A stretch of 38,879 nt of DNA, from IMG/VR virus record IMGVR_UViG_3300022752_000173, positions 1-38,879 of that record. The stretch is one strand, 5' to 3'. Made by a program: the position numbers and the translations under genes. This document shows, piece after piece, positions 1 through 7,049 of this stretch (positions are counted from its first letter, which is position 1; every line of letters starts with the position of its first letter). The notes beneath the pieces are model-generated. The model did not search any database, was not told where the DNA came from, and was given only the letters and a program-made list of their open reading frames with translations. This DNA is from a virus.

Positions 1-424
1 GCGTAAAAACAGTATATTCAGATAAATCACTATAATTTGTGATTATGTGTGTTAAGTATTGATTCGCCTCACACATATTAGGGTTATTTTCAATTTGTAC
101 AACCCTATGACCAGAAAGTAAATCCATACTAAATTCTGGATGTCTATTAGTTAAACTTAGCACCTCATCTATTTCTTTGGATACACTTCTGGCAAATTTT
201 ATATCTTTTTTAAGTTCAGATAGAAAAGATAAAAAGGAATTGTTTGAGTAGTTTCGTGTGAAATTAAAATTTGAAATATCCCGCTTATACTCAAAGTCAG
301 CATGTTTTGCTTTGTTTTGATTTTGTTGTTTTGCCGTAGAATACTCAACAACAATACTCTCCATTCCTTTTGCCCAAGAAAGGTTTTCTCCATTACTAGC
401 AATAACTATTTCTAAGAATTTCAT
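1..424 (-). CDS. DUF3431-like protein, partial (cut by window edge)
   Basis: The frame is open from an ATG to the window edge without a stop, giving about 141 residues of an incomplete protein. The beginning (MKFLEIVIASNGENLSWAKG) and the last visible part (EANQYLTHIITNYSDLSEYTVF is the region, near residues 118-139) resemble the DUF3431 pattern of an N-terminal strand followed by a YLxHIIxNYxxLxxYTVF segment. That family is found near glycosyltransferases and its chemistry is unproven. The start overlaps the stop of the upstream gene as ATGA, so translation is probably coupled. The C-terminal half is missing, so the family call rests on the N-terminal part alone. Confidence 0.6.
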   Translation of the reverse strand, partial: MKFLEIVIASNGENLSWAKGMESIVVEYSTAKQQNQNKAKHADFEYKRDISNFNFTRNYSNNSFLSFLSELKKDIKFARSVSKEIDEVLSLTNRHPEFSMDLLSGHRVVQIENNPNMCEANQYLTHIITNYSDLSEYTVFT

Positions 425-696
425 TTAGATCCAAGTAGTTTTATGATCTGTTTGCGTAAATAGGTTGCGCTTTTATTGGCTTTTGCATCTTCGACCAATT
501 TAACTGATCTTTCGTAAAATGTAATGTAATAGTTTGCCAAGTCGAGTATTTCTTCCATTATTTCGCACATCAACGGCTTCTCTTCTATTTTGGTTCGGTA
601 CTTGGTATATCCCCTTAAATACTTGGCATACATCAAATCCTGCATCTTTTTAGACAATCTTTTACCGTGGGCGATTCTGTCCTTGGGTATTCTCAT
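421..696 (-). CDS. Small helical hypothetical protein after the endolysin
   Basis: This is a 91-residue, basic, mostly helical protein that I do not recognise with confidence. The chosen ATG has a good ribosome binding site (GGGAGAGGA about 5 bases upstream); a longer frame starting 39 bases earlier lacks one. It overlaps the endolysin end by 4 bases and its own stop overlaps the next start (ATGA). The centre (EIMEEILDLANYY) has an acidic EExxD pattern that recalls MazG-like nucleotide pyrophosphohydrolases, but it is too little to assign the function. Its place after holin, lipoprotein and peptidase suggests late expression. Confidence 0.6.
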   Translation of the reverse strand: MRIPKDRIAHGKRLSKKMQDLMYAKYLRGYTKYRTKIEEKPLMCEIMEEILDLANYYITFYERSVKLVEDAKANKSATYLRKQIIKLLGSK

Positions 697-1178
697 CGAA
701 GTCCTCTCCCGCCAACAGACCTTTTGATGCCCCAAATTCGCTCTACGATAGGGCTAAAAAGCGTCTTTGCTGGCTTCTGGGACGCTTGTAGCTCCCGCCA
801 GTTTTTAAAGTTACTATCCTCAAGATGGGGGAGTTCCCAAGAGATCGGGCGCAAACCGAATTCTTTGCCTATCCGTTGAGCCTTTAGGTAGCTTGCCGTA
901 TCGTCCCAAGAAGATTCTCCATTCCTTACTGGCACGAAATCTATCGCCCTTCCGTAGTTGTGGAAACTTTGACCAGCACTTGCATTTGTGACCTTGTTTC
1001 CTTTTGTGGATCTGCCCTGTTGATATAGTTTTTCTTGGTCTTCATTCGATCTGTATCCGCAATAGACAAGAATCTTTAGACCCTCTGCCATGCACTCTTC
1101 GTACCAGCGAATCACCCTTTCCTTAAAATCTGCCTGTAGTCCGTCGAATACCTTGTAGCTTCTCTCCTTGTAATTCAT
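693..1178 (-). CDS. Endolysin, M15-family L-alanyl-D-glutamate peptidase type
   Basis: This 161-residue protein matches the phage M15 peptidases (VanY/T5 endolysin type), which cleave the peptide stem of peptidoglycan to release virions. The conserved blocks are YRSNEDQEKLY (residues 42-52), SFHNYGRAIDF (71-81) and SWELPHLE (113-120). His73, Asp80 and His118 are the expected zinc ligands. No signal peptide is visible, so access to the wall would depend on the neighbouring holin. The start overlaps the lipoprotein stop by ATGA. The C-terminal 35 residues are basic and are not part of the core domain. Confidence 0.9.
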   Translation of the reverse strand: MNYKERSYKVFDGLQADFKERVIRWYEECMAEGLKILVYCGYRSNEDQEKLYQQGRSTKGNKVTNASAGQSFHNYGRAIDFVPVRNGESSWDDTASYLKAQRIGKEFGLRPISWELPHLEDSNFKNWRELQASQKPAKTLFSPIVERIWGIKRSVGGRGLR

Positions 1179-1408
1179 TTATTGCGCTCTACTTCGAGTT
1201 GGTACTGAAGCTCGTTGATTGTTTGAAGGGCATCTCTAGCCCAGCCCTTAACATCTTCATTGGATTTCATCACTTCTGCAAAGCGATAATCCGTGGTTAA
1301 AAATGTTACCGTGTCTGTAGGGAGGAATTGCGAGCTTGTACTAGCGCAACCACCAAGGAATGCCATTACTACCAGAGAACAAGCGATCAATCCGATCTTT
1401 GTTGTCAT
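1175..1408 (-). CDS. Lysis-cassette lipoprotein, spanin-like
   Basis: This 77-residue product begins with a type II signal peptide: a hydrophobic stretch from residue 5 to 18 and a lipobox LGGC with the lipidated cysteine at position 21. The rest is short, with a predicted helical C-terminus (ALQTINELQYQLEVERNK). It lies between the holin and the endolysin, the usual place of Rz1-like outer-membrane spanins or unimolecular spanins; no separate inner-membrane spanin partner is visible. I chose the ATG that begins the signal peptide, because the longer frame adds a charged leader incompatible with export. The exact role (o-spanin, u-spanin or unrelated lipoprotein) is inferred from location. 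Confidence 0.65.
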   Translation of the reverse strand: MTTKIGLIACSLVVMAFLGGCASTSSQFLPTDTVTFLTTDYRFAEVMKSNEDVKGWARDALQTINELQYQLEVERNK

Positions 1409-1498
1409 TCCGCTTTTTTCTAATCTCGGATTCTTTTTGTTCCTTCGTAGTCGGCCAGAACCGAAGAAGCAGATCAATTAAGGCTCCGATTAAGCGAA

Positions 1499-1681
1499 TC
1501 ACTTTTTATCGTCGATGTGTAGTCCGACAGTCTTCAAAAATGCAACGATCTTTTCTAACACGCTATCATCGGCGGGAGTGGGGGTAAGTTTTACGATAAC
1601 TCTAGCCAAAATCACAACTGCACCAAGAACCGCCACAATCGAGCCAAAGTTTTCAGTCGCCCAAGAGATAATGTTATTCAT
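1499..1681 (-). CDS. Putative holin
   Basis: This is a small protein (60 residues from the second ATG; 64 if the ATG at 1693 is used) with one clear transmembrane segment (SIVAVLGAVVILARVIVKL) followed by a charged cytoplasmic tail ending HIDDKK. Size, topology and position directly upstream of the lipoprotein and endolysin genes fit a phage holin, which permeabilises the inner membrane and times lysis. No ribosome binding site is evident; a TTGACA sequence precedes the start region and overlaps an inverted repeat. The function is inferred from context and topology, not from a family signature. Confidence 0.65.
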   Translation of the reverse strand: MNNIISWATENFGSIVAVLGAVVILARVIVKLTPTPADDSVLEKIVAFLKTVGLHIDDKK

Positions 1682-1688
1682 ATAGCTA

Positions 1689-1707
1689 GGCATAGTGTCA
1701 ATATGCC
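1689..1707. repeat. Inverted repeat GGCATA-N7-TATGCC at the holin start
   Basis: Six-base arms GGCATA and TATGCC flank a 7-base spacer and overlap the first possible start codon of the holin gene. It could be an operator or an RNA hairpin limiting early holin synthesis. Six-base arms can arise by chance. Confidence 0.3.
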
Positions 1708-1723
1708 ATAAAGCAAGTTATTA

Positions 1724-2758
1724 TTAGGCGTTGAAGTTGATGTACTTGCGTGGCCTCCAGCGAATGTGTCCTACAAACTCTCCTGTTAATTCGTGGTATG
1801 CTTCGTGGATCTCGATCTCATCCGTTCTCTTGCCGTCCTCCCCGACTTTTCTTTTTACATGACTGCAAAGGATGTGAGGGATTACACACATTTTTATGTC
1901 GGCTGGATGCCATTTGTTCCAACACAAAAACAGATCTTGAGTTCCTTTTAGTTCGTAGCCCTCAAAAGTAGCAAGAGAAAGTGCCTTCTTATTCATTATG
2001 GTGCATCCAAGACCAACCCAATCCGTGGGAACAATCGCACCTCGTCCGATGGCTGGATAAGCAGAGTCCATCCATCCCCTCTGTTTCCACCCCTTTGACT
2101 GAAGCTCGAATATGTTCCCCTTGGGTGGACAGGATTTTATCTTTTTATCCAATTCTTCCCATTCCTTTATCTCTGAATCGCTCGGCTTTTGCTTCTTTTC
2201 AAAAAGTTCCTTACCTCTTTCCTCACGCTTTTTTATTTGCTTCTTTAGGTCTGCTGGAATAATCCTCTCATCTTGCTTGAAGTCCTCTGCAATTGGATGT
2301 TGAGGATTTCCCCTACCACCGAGAAACTGACCATTTGGATAGGTGACCATAGCAACACCGTAGTATCCATCATCAAATTCAAGCGTTTGGAGCAAGACCT
2401 TTAGTGCGTTTGGCGGTACAAGAACATCACTCTCGATTGACCAAAATATGTCTGCATTGATTTCTCTGGCAAGGGAGAATGCCTTTTGCTGGATTCTTGC
2501 AATAATTAGCTGTGCGTCATCCTTGTAGGCTTTTTGAGAGTCCTCAACCCCAGCAGACTTTATAATATAGGTTGTCCATCCAGCTTGCTCTGCCCTTGCT
2601 TTGATGGCCTTACACTTTTCCTCGCACTCATCCGAGGTGTCCGTGCTTACTACAAGAGAACCAGAAAGCCCCTTAACAGATGCTATAAAATGCTCAAGCC
2701 AAGAGTCTATTGAGTAACACCATCCTTTAGTGAAGTACACCCCAGCACATATTCGCAT
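1724..2758 (-). CDS. GT-A-type glycosyltransferase-like protein
   Basis: This protein of 344 residues has the look of a GT-A fold glycosyltransferase: an N-terminal strand-rich part with VVSTDTSDE, an acidic nucleotide-sugar/metal motif SIESDVLVPP around residues 107-116, then VAMVTYPNG and a second conserved part with DWVGLGCTIMNKKAL. A charged helical insertion (about residues 165-210) interrupts it. I start at the ATG giving MRIC; the frame two codons upstream begins with TTG. It stands alone between the tail genes and the lysis cassette, apart from the larger glycan island. Donor sugar and acceptor cannot be read from the sequence. Confidence 0.6.
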   Translation of the reverse strand: MRICAGVYFTKGWCYSIDSWLEHFIASVKGLSGSLVVSTDTSDECEEKCKAIKARAEQAGWTTYIIKSAGVEDSQKAYKDDAQLIIARIQQKAFSLAREINADIFWSIESDVLVPPNALKVLLQTLEFDDGYYGVAMVTYPNGQFLGGRGNPQHPIAEDFKQDERIIPADLKKQIKKREERGKELFEKKQKPSDSEIKEWEELDKKIKSCPPKGNIFELQSKGWKQRGWMDSAYPAIGRGAIVPTDWVGLGCTIMNKKALSLATFEGYELKGTQDLFLCWNKWHPADIKMCVIPHILCSHVKRKVGEDGKRTDEIEIHEAYHELTGEFVGHIRWRPRKYINFNA

Positions 2759-2798
2759 TTTCAATTGCTAACAGAAAAACAAATACGCACAAGCATTT

Positions 2799-5027
2799 TC
2801 ATCCTCCGTAAGTATTGGAATATCGCAAAAGCCCCCTGTTAAACGAATTATAATCTACGGCATCATATGCACTATCTATCCTAATTTTGTTTCTATAAAT
2901 GTTGAAAGGCATATTAGACACACTTATTGGGAATGAGGATGTCGCAGAACCAGCAAATGTGGATTTAGCCGTGGTATATGCGTTAAGTAGGAGTTTATCC
3001 ATATTGTACGATGCATTTCCCTGTAGTCCTTGAGTGAAAAATACATCTGATGCGTTAAGCGGTATGGATGGCAAATAGCTGTTTATATAAGCAGAATCAA
3101 GATTTTCAACTGCTGTTCTTGCAAGCCTAGAAACCGAGCTTGCTGAATTTGCAAGAGCCATAGCAACAGATGTTGTTCTTGTAGTTTGAGAGGCTGGATT
3201 ATTCCCAATAAAATAGCTTATTGTTTGGTAAACATTAGTTGCCCCAATTCCGACATATGATGAAGATTGGCTAACTGTAACACTTTGATTTGATGTTGAG
3301 GCTCGATCTCCAGCAAATGTTCCATTATATACGCTGATCCAAGACGGATATTGACTACCATCTACACCTCCCCCAGTTCCTTCGGTGTTAAGGGCTACTA
3401 GAGCCAAAAGCACTAAACTACAATCTGCTGGAGAATAATTTTTATATGCAGTCGAGTAGCTTGGTTCTGCAAATGATGCCACAGAGGCTTTTTCAGTATA
3501 AAAAGTATCTGGGTTTGTGCTTTCGGGCGATCTGATAACTAATGCACTTTGCGGGAATATTGGCGCAAAGCTATATGCCCTTCCGTCTGGATTCCCTCCA
3601 GCATCTACCGTAATCCCATATACATTAGTTCTGTAAGTATATGGAGCAGTAGTTGTAACAAAACTTCGAACAACAAAAGATGTGGCTTTGTTTAATCCAG
3701 AAAGCTCAACAAACCTTGTAAAATTAGATGTGGTTGATATTGCCTGAACCTCCGAATAAGACGCACCTGAAACAGCAAAAACTGATGTATCATAGGTATA
3801 TATAAACCGCTGGGATGCTGAAACTAATTCCACGGATTCGGTTGATGTTCCAGCCGTATATATAGTTGTATCTACTGTATTGGTTTTGATGAATCCATAG
3901 AGAAAAGAGTTAATACTTCCTATGCTGGCTCTCTCTAGGGTAGTTGTCTGAGATGCTACTGCTGAAGTAGTTATTGTGTCATATGTAAGAGTATATGAGT
4001 CTTGAAAGTTTTCATTAGTAAATGCGCTTCCAAAACTAAAAACATCTCTTTGGTTGGAAGAGGAAAATGAGTCTGTTTCCATCAAAATCTTTGCATATTC
4101 TGATATGTCCTTACTGACCGCTGTTCCTGTATATACAAGCCCAAGGTTTTGCGCTCCACCACCAGAATAACCAATCCATTCTATTTTAAATGATTGCGAT
4201 AATCCCTGCACATCCCAATACACTTTACTGTCTGGATTGATTGTTTTAATACTACTAAGAGTTGTTTGTGTGTCCGTGTAAACAATACGAGTATATGTGG
4301 CTTCGCTATCTTCTAGTGGTCCATAAAAAGTTGCAGTTTCTTCCGTTGTTTTTCGAAGAGATACTTGAAGTGTTGTTGTTTCAGTTTTGTAGTTTCCAAA
4401 ATATGGTGGCAGAGATGGATTGTACGGAGCAGTAGTTGTAATTAGGGCTGATACTACAAAATCACTATTTGTATAGTAGGTTGTATAAGAGATCCCACCA
4501 GAACCACTAAACTGAGATGATGCTGGATTCCAAGATGCAGTAAAAGTATATGATGTATGCGATGAGTTTGTTTCAACTTGATTTGTATTGTCTATCAAGT
4601 AATCACCAGATATTGTTATTGCTCCATCTCCAAAAATTGTAATTACTGACTCAGAATCAGTTGCTCCAGAGTTACCCGAATTCAGTCCCGAAGTATCCGC
4701 TGGTACTTCACCTCCAGTACACAGTGGGTTAGTTGCGGGAGCATAGACTAAGTTAAAACTATTAAATGCAGCCGTAGAGCCAGTTCCTATTCTAGAATAA
4801 CTATAAAGCCCTCCCTCTGCTTCTTGTCCTCCTCCTGATGAATAACCAACAGCAGTTGTTGAAGAATATGAAATAATCCCATAGGCTCCAAATGGACCAC
4901 AACCAGCCTCTGCTGAAAAAGTACTGCTGGTTAATGTTGCAAGAGCAGGTGATGATTGTGAGGAAGAAAAGGTGCGACTTGCGTAGCTCGAAGTGCTGGC
5001 ACTCGTTAAATATTGTTGATAGGGCAT
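2799..5027 (-). CDS. Large Ser/Thr-rich virion protein, probable tail fiber or adhesin
   Basis: This 742-residue protein is extremely rich in Ser, Thr, Tyr, Gly and Asn, with few charged residues, no transmembrane segment and predicted beta structure throughout. TTTAPY-type segments recur (near residues 195 and 455). It is the last structural gene after tape measure and distal tail proteins, which is the usual place of a receptor-binding or fiber protein. The start overlaps the upstream stop as TAATG. No family is recognised. Its abundance of hydroxyl side chains makes it a possible acceptor for the glycosyltransferases encoded in the same window; that is inference. Confidence 0.6.
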   Translation of the reverse strand: MPYQQYLTSASTSSYASRTFSSSQSSPALATLTSSTFSAEAGCGPFGAYGIISYSSTTAVGYSSGGGQEAEGGLYSYSRIGTGSTAAFNSFNLVYAPATNPLCTGGEVPADTSGLNSGNSGATDSESVITIFGDGAITISGDYLIDNTNQVETNSSHTSYTFTASWNPASSQFSGSGGISYTTYYTNSDFVVSALITTTAPYNPSLPPYFGNYKTETTTLQVSLRKTTEETATFYGPLEDSEATYTRIVYTDTQTTLSSIKTINPDSKVYWDVQGLSQSFKIEWIGYSGGGAQNLGLVYTGTAVSKDISEYAKILMETDSFSSSNQRDVFSFGSAFTNENFQDSYTLTYDTITTSAVASQTTTLERASIGSINSFLYGFIKTNTVDTTIYTAGTSTESVELVSASQRFIYTYDTSVFAVSGASYSEVQAISTTSNFTRFVELSGLNKATSFVVRSFVTTTAPYTYRTNVYGITVDAGGNPDGRAYSFAPIFPQSALVIRSPESTNPDTFYTEKASVASFAEPSYSTAYKNYSPADCSLVLLALVALNTEGTGGGVDGSQYPSWISVYNGTFAGDRASTSNQSVTVSQSSSYVGIGATNVYQTISYFIGNNPASQTTRTTSVAMALANSASSVSRLARTAVENLDSAYINSYLPSIPLNASDVFFTQGLQGNASYNMDKLLLNAYTTAKSTFAGSATSSFPISVSNMPFNIYRNKIRIDSAYDAVDYNSFNRGLLRYSNTYGG

Positions 5028-5614
5028 TAGAATACCCAGTTATAGAATTGTGTATAGTTTCTTTCTCCAGCAACATAGTCATTCGCATCTTCTTGAAGTG
5101 ATGGGGCTATTCTTGCTTGAAGATGACCGCAAGAAATTGTTCTCTCGGTAATGCCAGCAGTTGTCATATATCCCACCATAATATTAAATTGTGTTGGGGC
5201 TGTGTCGGCTGTAGGCTGAACTGGGGTTCGCAGGGTTGTGTCTTTTTCAAGAACGCTTGAGATAATTACCTTTCCGTCCGTTGTGCATTTTAAGTAAAAA
5301 TAGTTATTTGAACTTGTAGTTACATTTGTTAATTTACCAAGCATATTTGATGGTAAAACTCCGTTAATTGTTCCAGCTTGAAATGTTACTTCATACCCAG
5401 ATGTAACTGCACTAGCTATTGGAGTAAATGGGCAGAGAGTCGCCTCACCCTGTGGCCTCCCAGCCTTAACAGTAATGGTCGTTCCACCAACCCCTCTCTT
5501 AAAAACTCCTCCCACTATAGATTGAAGCTGGCATTCACGAATGCTATCTATGATGTTATTCATCATATCAGCCGTAAGCGGCTGGCCTCTTTGAACTTTT
5601 CCTATTAGTGCCAT
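5027..5614 (-). CDS. Distal tail structural protein, hypothetical
   Basis: This 195-residue protein starts with a short helical part (MALIGKVQRGQPLTADMMNN...IIDSIREC region, residues 1-32) followed by beta-rich sequence. Phage proteins at this place often have an N-terminal particle-attachment helix of this sort, e.g. GQPLTADMMNNII. It sits between two paralogous tail proteins and the large Ser/Thr-rich protein, and probably forms part of the tail tip or fiber base. I do not recognise a named family. The leader is AT-rich and lacks a Shine-Dalgarno sequence, like several tail genes here. Confidence 0.55.
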   Translation of the reverse strand: MALIGKVQRGQPLTADMMNNIIDSIRECQLQSIVGGVFKRGVGGTTITVKAGRPQGEATLCPFTPIASAVTSGYEVTFQAGTINGVLPSNMLGKLTNVTTSSNNYFYLKCTTDGKVIISSVLEKDTTLRTPVQPTADTAPTQFNIMVGYMTTAGITERTISCGHLQARIAPSLQEDANDYVAGERNYTQFYNWVF

Positions 5615-5618
5615 AAAA

Positions 5619-6335
5619 TTATGTTGGAAGTGCTGGAGCTGCTACAGCCGTTCCATATATGTATGTGTTCCAGCCTTGCTCGCCAGAGGCTCTAAAATCT
5701 TGTGTTACATCGAATGCTTGCCCTCTCTTTACATAGGATATTCCAACGCAAAGCCAAGTAGCACCCTCAACAACTGCTGGAAAATCATCTGTGGCCGTTA
5801 CAATTCTCCCCACAGTTGATAGGTTTGTTGCTGATGCAGTAACGGAAGTTGTAAATGATCTCCTGTAAACAAGGTTTGGATTGAGATACGATGTAACGCC
5901 AAAGAAATTTCTTTGAGCATTTTTAGAAAATCCAGCAAAAGATCCGTCATCATTATATATTACATTTGCCGATCCAGCCGCTGTAACGATACTTGAGCCA
6001 CCACCAATATCTCCATTAAAGAAGTATTTATTGCTTTCTATCGGCTCTTCCCCAGTTGAGCTAGTCGAGTCTTGCTGAAGAGTTGTTCCCTCTTGTCCTT
6101 GATAGGTGACCGTAACTTCTGTAAATGCACCGCCACCACTGACTACATTTATTGCAACAGCCCTTAATGTTTGCCCCCCAATGCTTTTGGTTTGACTAAG
6201 CGTAGGAGTAACTACGGTTACGGAACGCAAAACCATATTCTTTTCCGTGTATGTAATTAGTCCTTCTTTGTTCTGCTCCCAAGAGGATTCTGGCATTAAA
6301 TTCGTGCCAGTATAGCCGATGTATGTCGCACTCAT
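5619..6335 (-). CDS. Tail protein, copy B of a tandem pair
   Basis: This 238-residue protein is a clear paralogue of the gene immediately upstream. Shared blocks are EEPIES (copy A: EEPISS), a SANVIYNDDGSFAGFSK block (copy A: TANVNYDADGIFVSFSK), FFGVTSYLNP (copy A: FFGVQSFLSP), YRRSF (YRRIY), and near the C-terminus FRASGEQGWNTYIY (YKASGSKGWNNFIY). The two diverged after a tandem duplication. Function is probably distal tail or baseplate-like, inferred from the place after the tape measure gene. Start and upstream stop overlap at ATAATG. Confidence 0.65.
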   Translation of the reverse strand: MSATYIGYTGTNLMPESSWEQNKEGLITYTEKNMVLRSVTVVTPTLSQTKSIGGQTLRAVAINVVSGGGAFTEVTVTYQGQEGTTLQQDSTSSTGEEPIESNKYFFNGDIGGGSSIVTAAGSANVIYNDDGSFAGFSKNAQRNFFGVTSYLNPNLVYRRSFTTSVTASATNLSTVGRIVTATDDFPAVVEGATWLCVGISYVKRGQAFDVTQDFRASGEQGWNTYIYGTAVAAPALPT

Positions 6336-7048
6336 TATGCTGTAAAGTATATGAAGTTGTTCCAGCCCTTTGAACCGCTTGCCTTATATTCTTCCACAAT
6401 TTCATACTGACCAGAGTTAGTTCTTTGATTTCCATTGTTTCTGATATTTACTGAATTCTTTAGCCAGTTTCTACCAGATGCTATTGTGGGTGGGCTTCCC
6501 GCTGGAGTTGCATAGATATAAGCAACTGTGTCTGTAATCCCCGCTGTTGGTTGGCTTCCAGTAGAGTATATTCTTCGGTATTGAACTTGAGGACTCAAGA
6601 AACTTTGCACTCCAAAGAATCCGTTTTCTGCTGTTTTTGAAAATGATACGAATATGCCGTCGGCATCATAGTTAACATTTGCCGTGCCAGCCGCGTTTTG
6701 AATAGATGTTGTGTATATTCCAGTACTAACTGTAAAGGCAACATGGGATGAGATTGGCTCTTCTTGTACGCTTGCAACAACCTCATATACCTCTGGTGCG
6801 GAGGAATCTCCACCGCTATATGTTTTTGTGACTTCCGCAAGCCCATCTTTTCTGTTTACGGATATATTTGTTAGAGCAAGGATTTTGCCAGAAATTGAAA
6901 CAGAATCTGAGCTTCCGATGTCTCCAGTAACAACATTGGCAAGCTGGTAGATGTTTGTTACTGCATATTCTATTTTTCCCCTATCAAAGTAGCGAGTAGA
7001 TTCGCTCGCCTTAACAGGGAAAGTTCCTTTGAATATTGGGGCTGGCAT
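6335..7048 (-). CDS. Tail protein, copy A of a tandem pair
   Basis: This 237-residue beta-rich protein directly follows the tape measure gene, where distal tail (Dit-like) or tail-tip proteins are usually encoded. It shares the EEPISS, FSK, FFGV, YRR and GWNxxIY blocks with the next gene, in the same order and spacing, so the two are paralogues. The first 30 residues differ fully between the copies, which suggests different partners. No established family is recognised. A hexameric or trimeric tail-tip ring made of both copies is possible but not shown. Confidence 0.65.
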   Translation of the reverse strand: MPAPIFKGTFPVKASESTRYFDRGKIEYAVTNIYQLANVVTGDIGSSDSVSISGKILALTNISVNRKDGLAEVTKTYSGGDSSAPEVYEVVASVQEEPISSHVAFTVSTGIYTTSIQNAAGTANVNYDADGIFVSFSKTAENGFFGVQSFLSPQVQYRRIYSTGSQPTAGITDTVAYIYATPAGSPPTIASGRNWLKNSVNIRNNGNQRTNSGQYEIVEEYKASGSKGWNNFIYFTA

Positions 7049-7049
7049 A

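Noticed and set aside
199-402. 67-residue minus-strand frame at the left end
   Set aside because: It is out of frame with the partial DUF3431-like gene, which is open to the edge, starts in an ATGA overlap and has a recognisable pattern.
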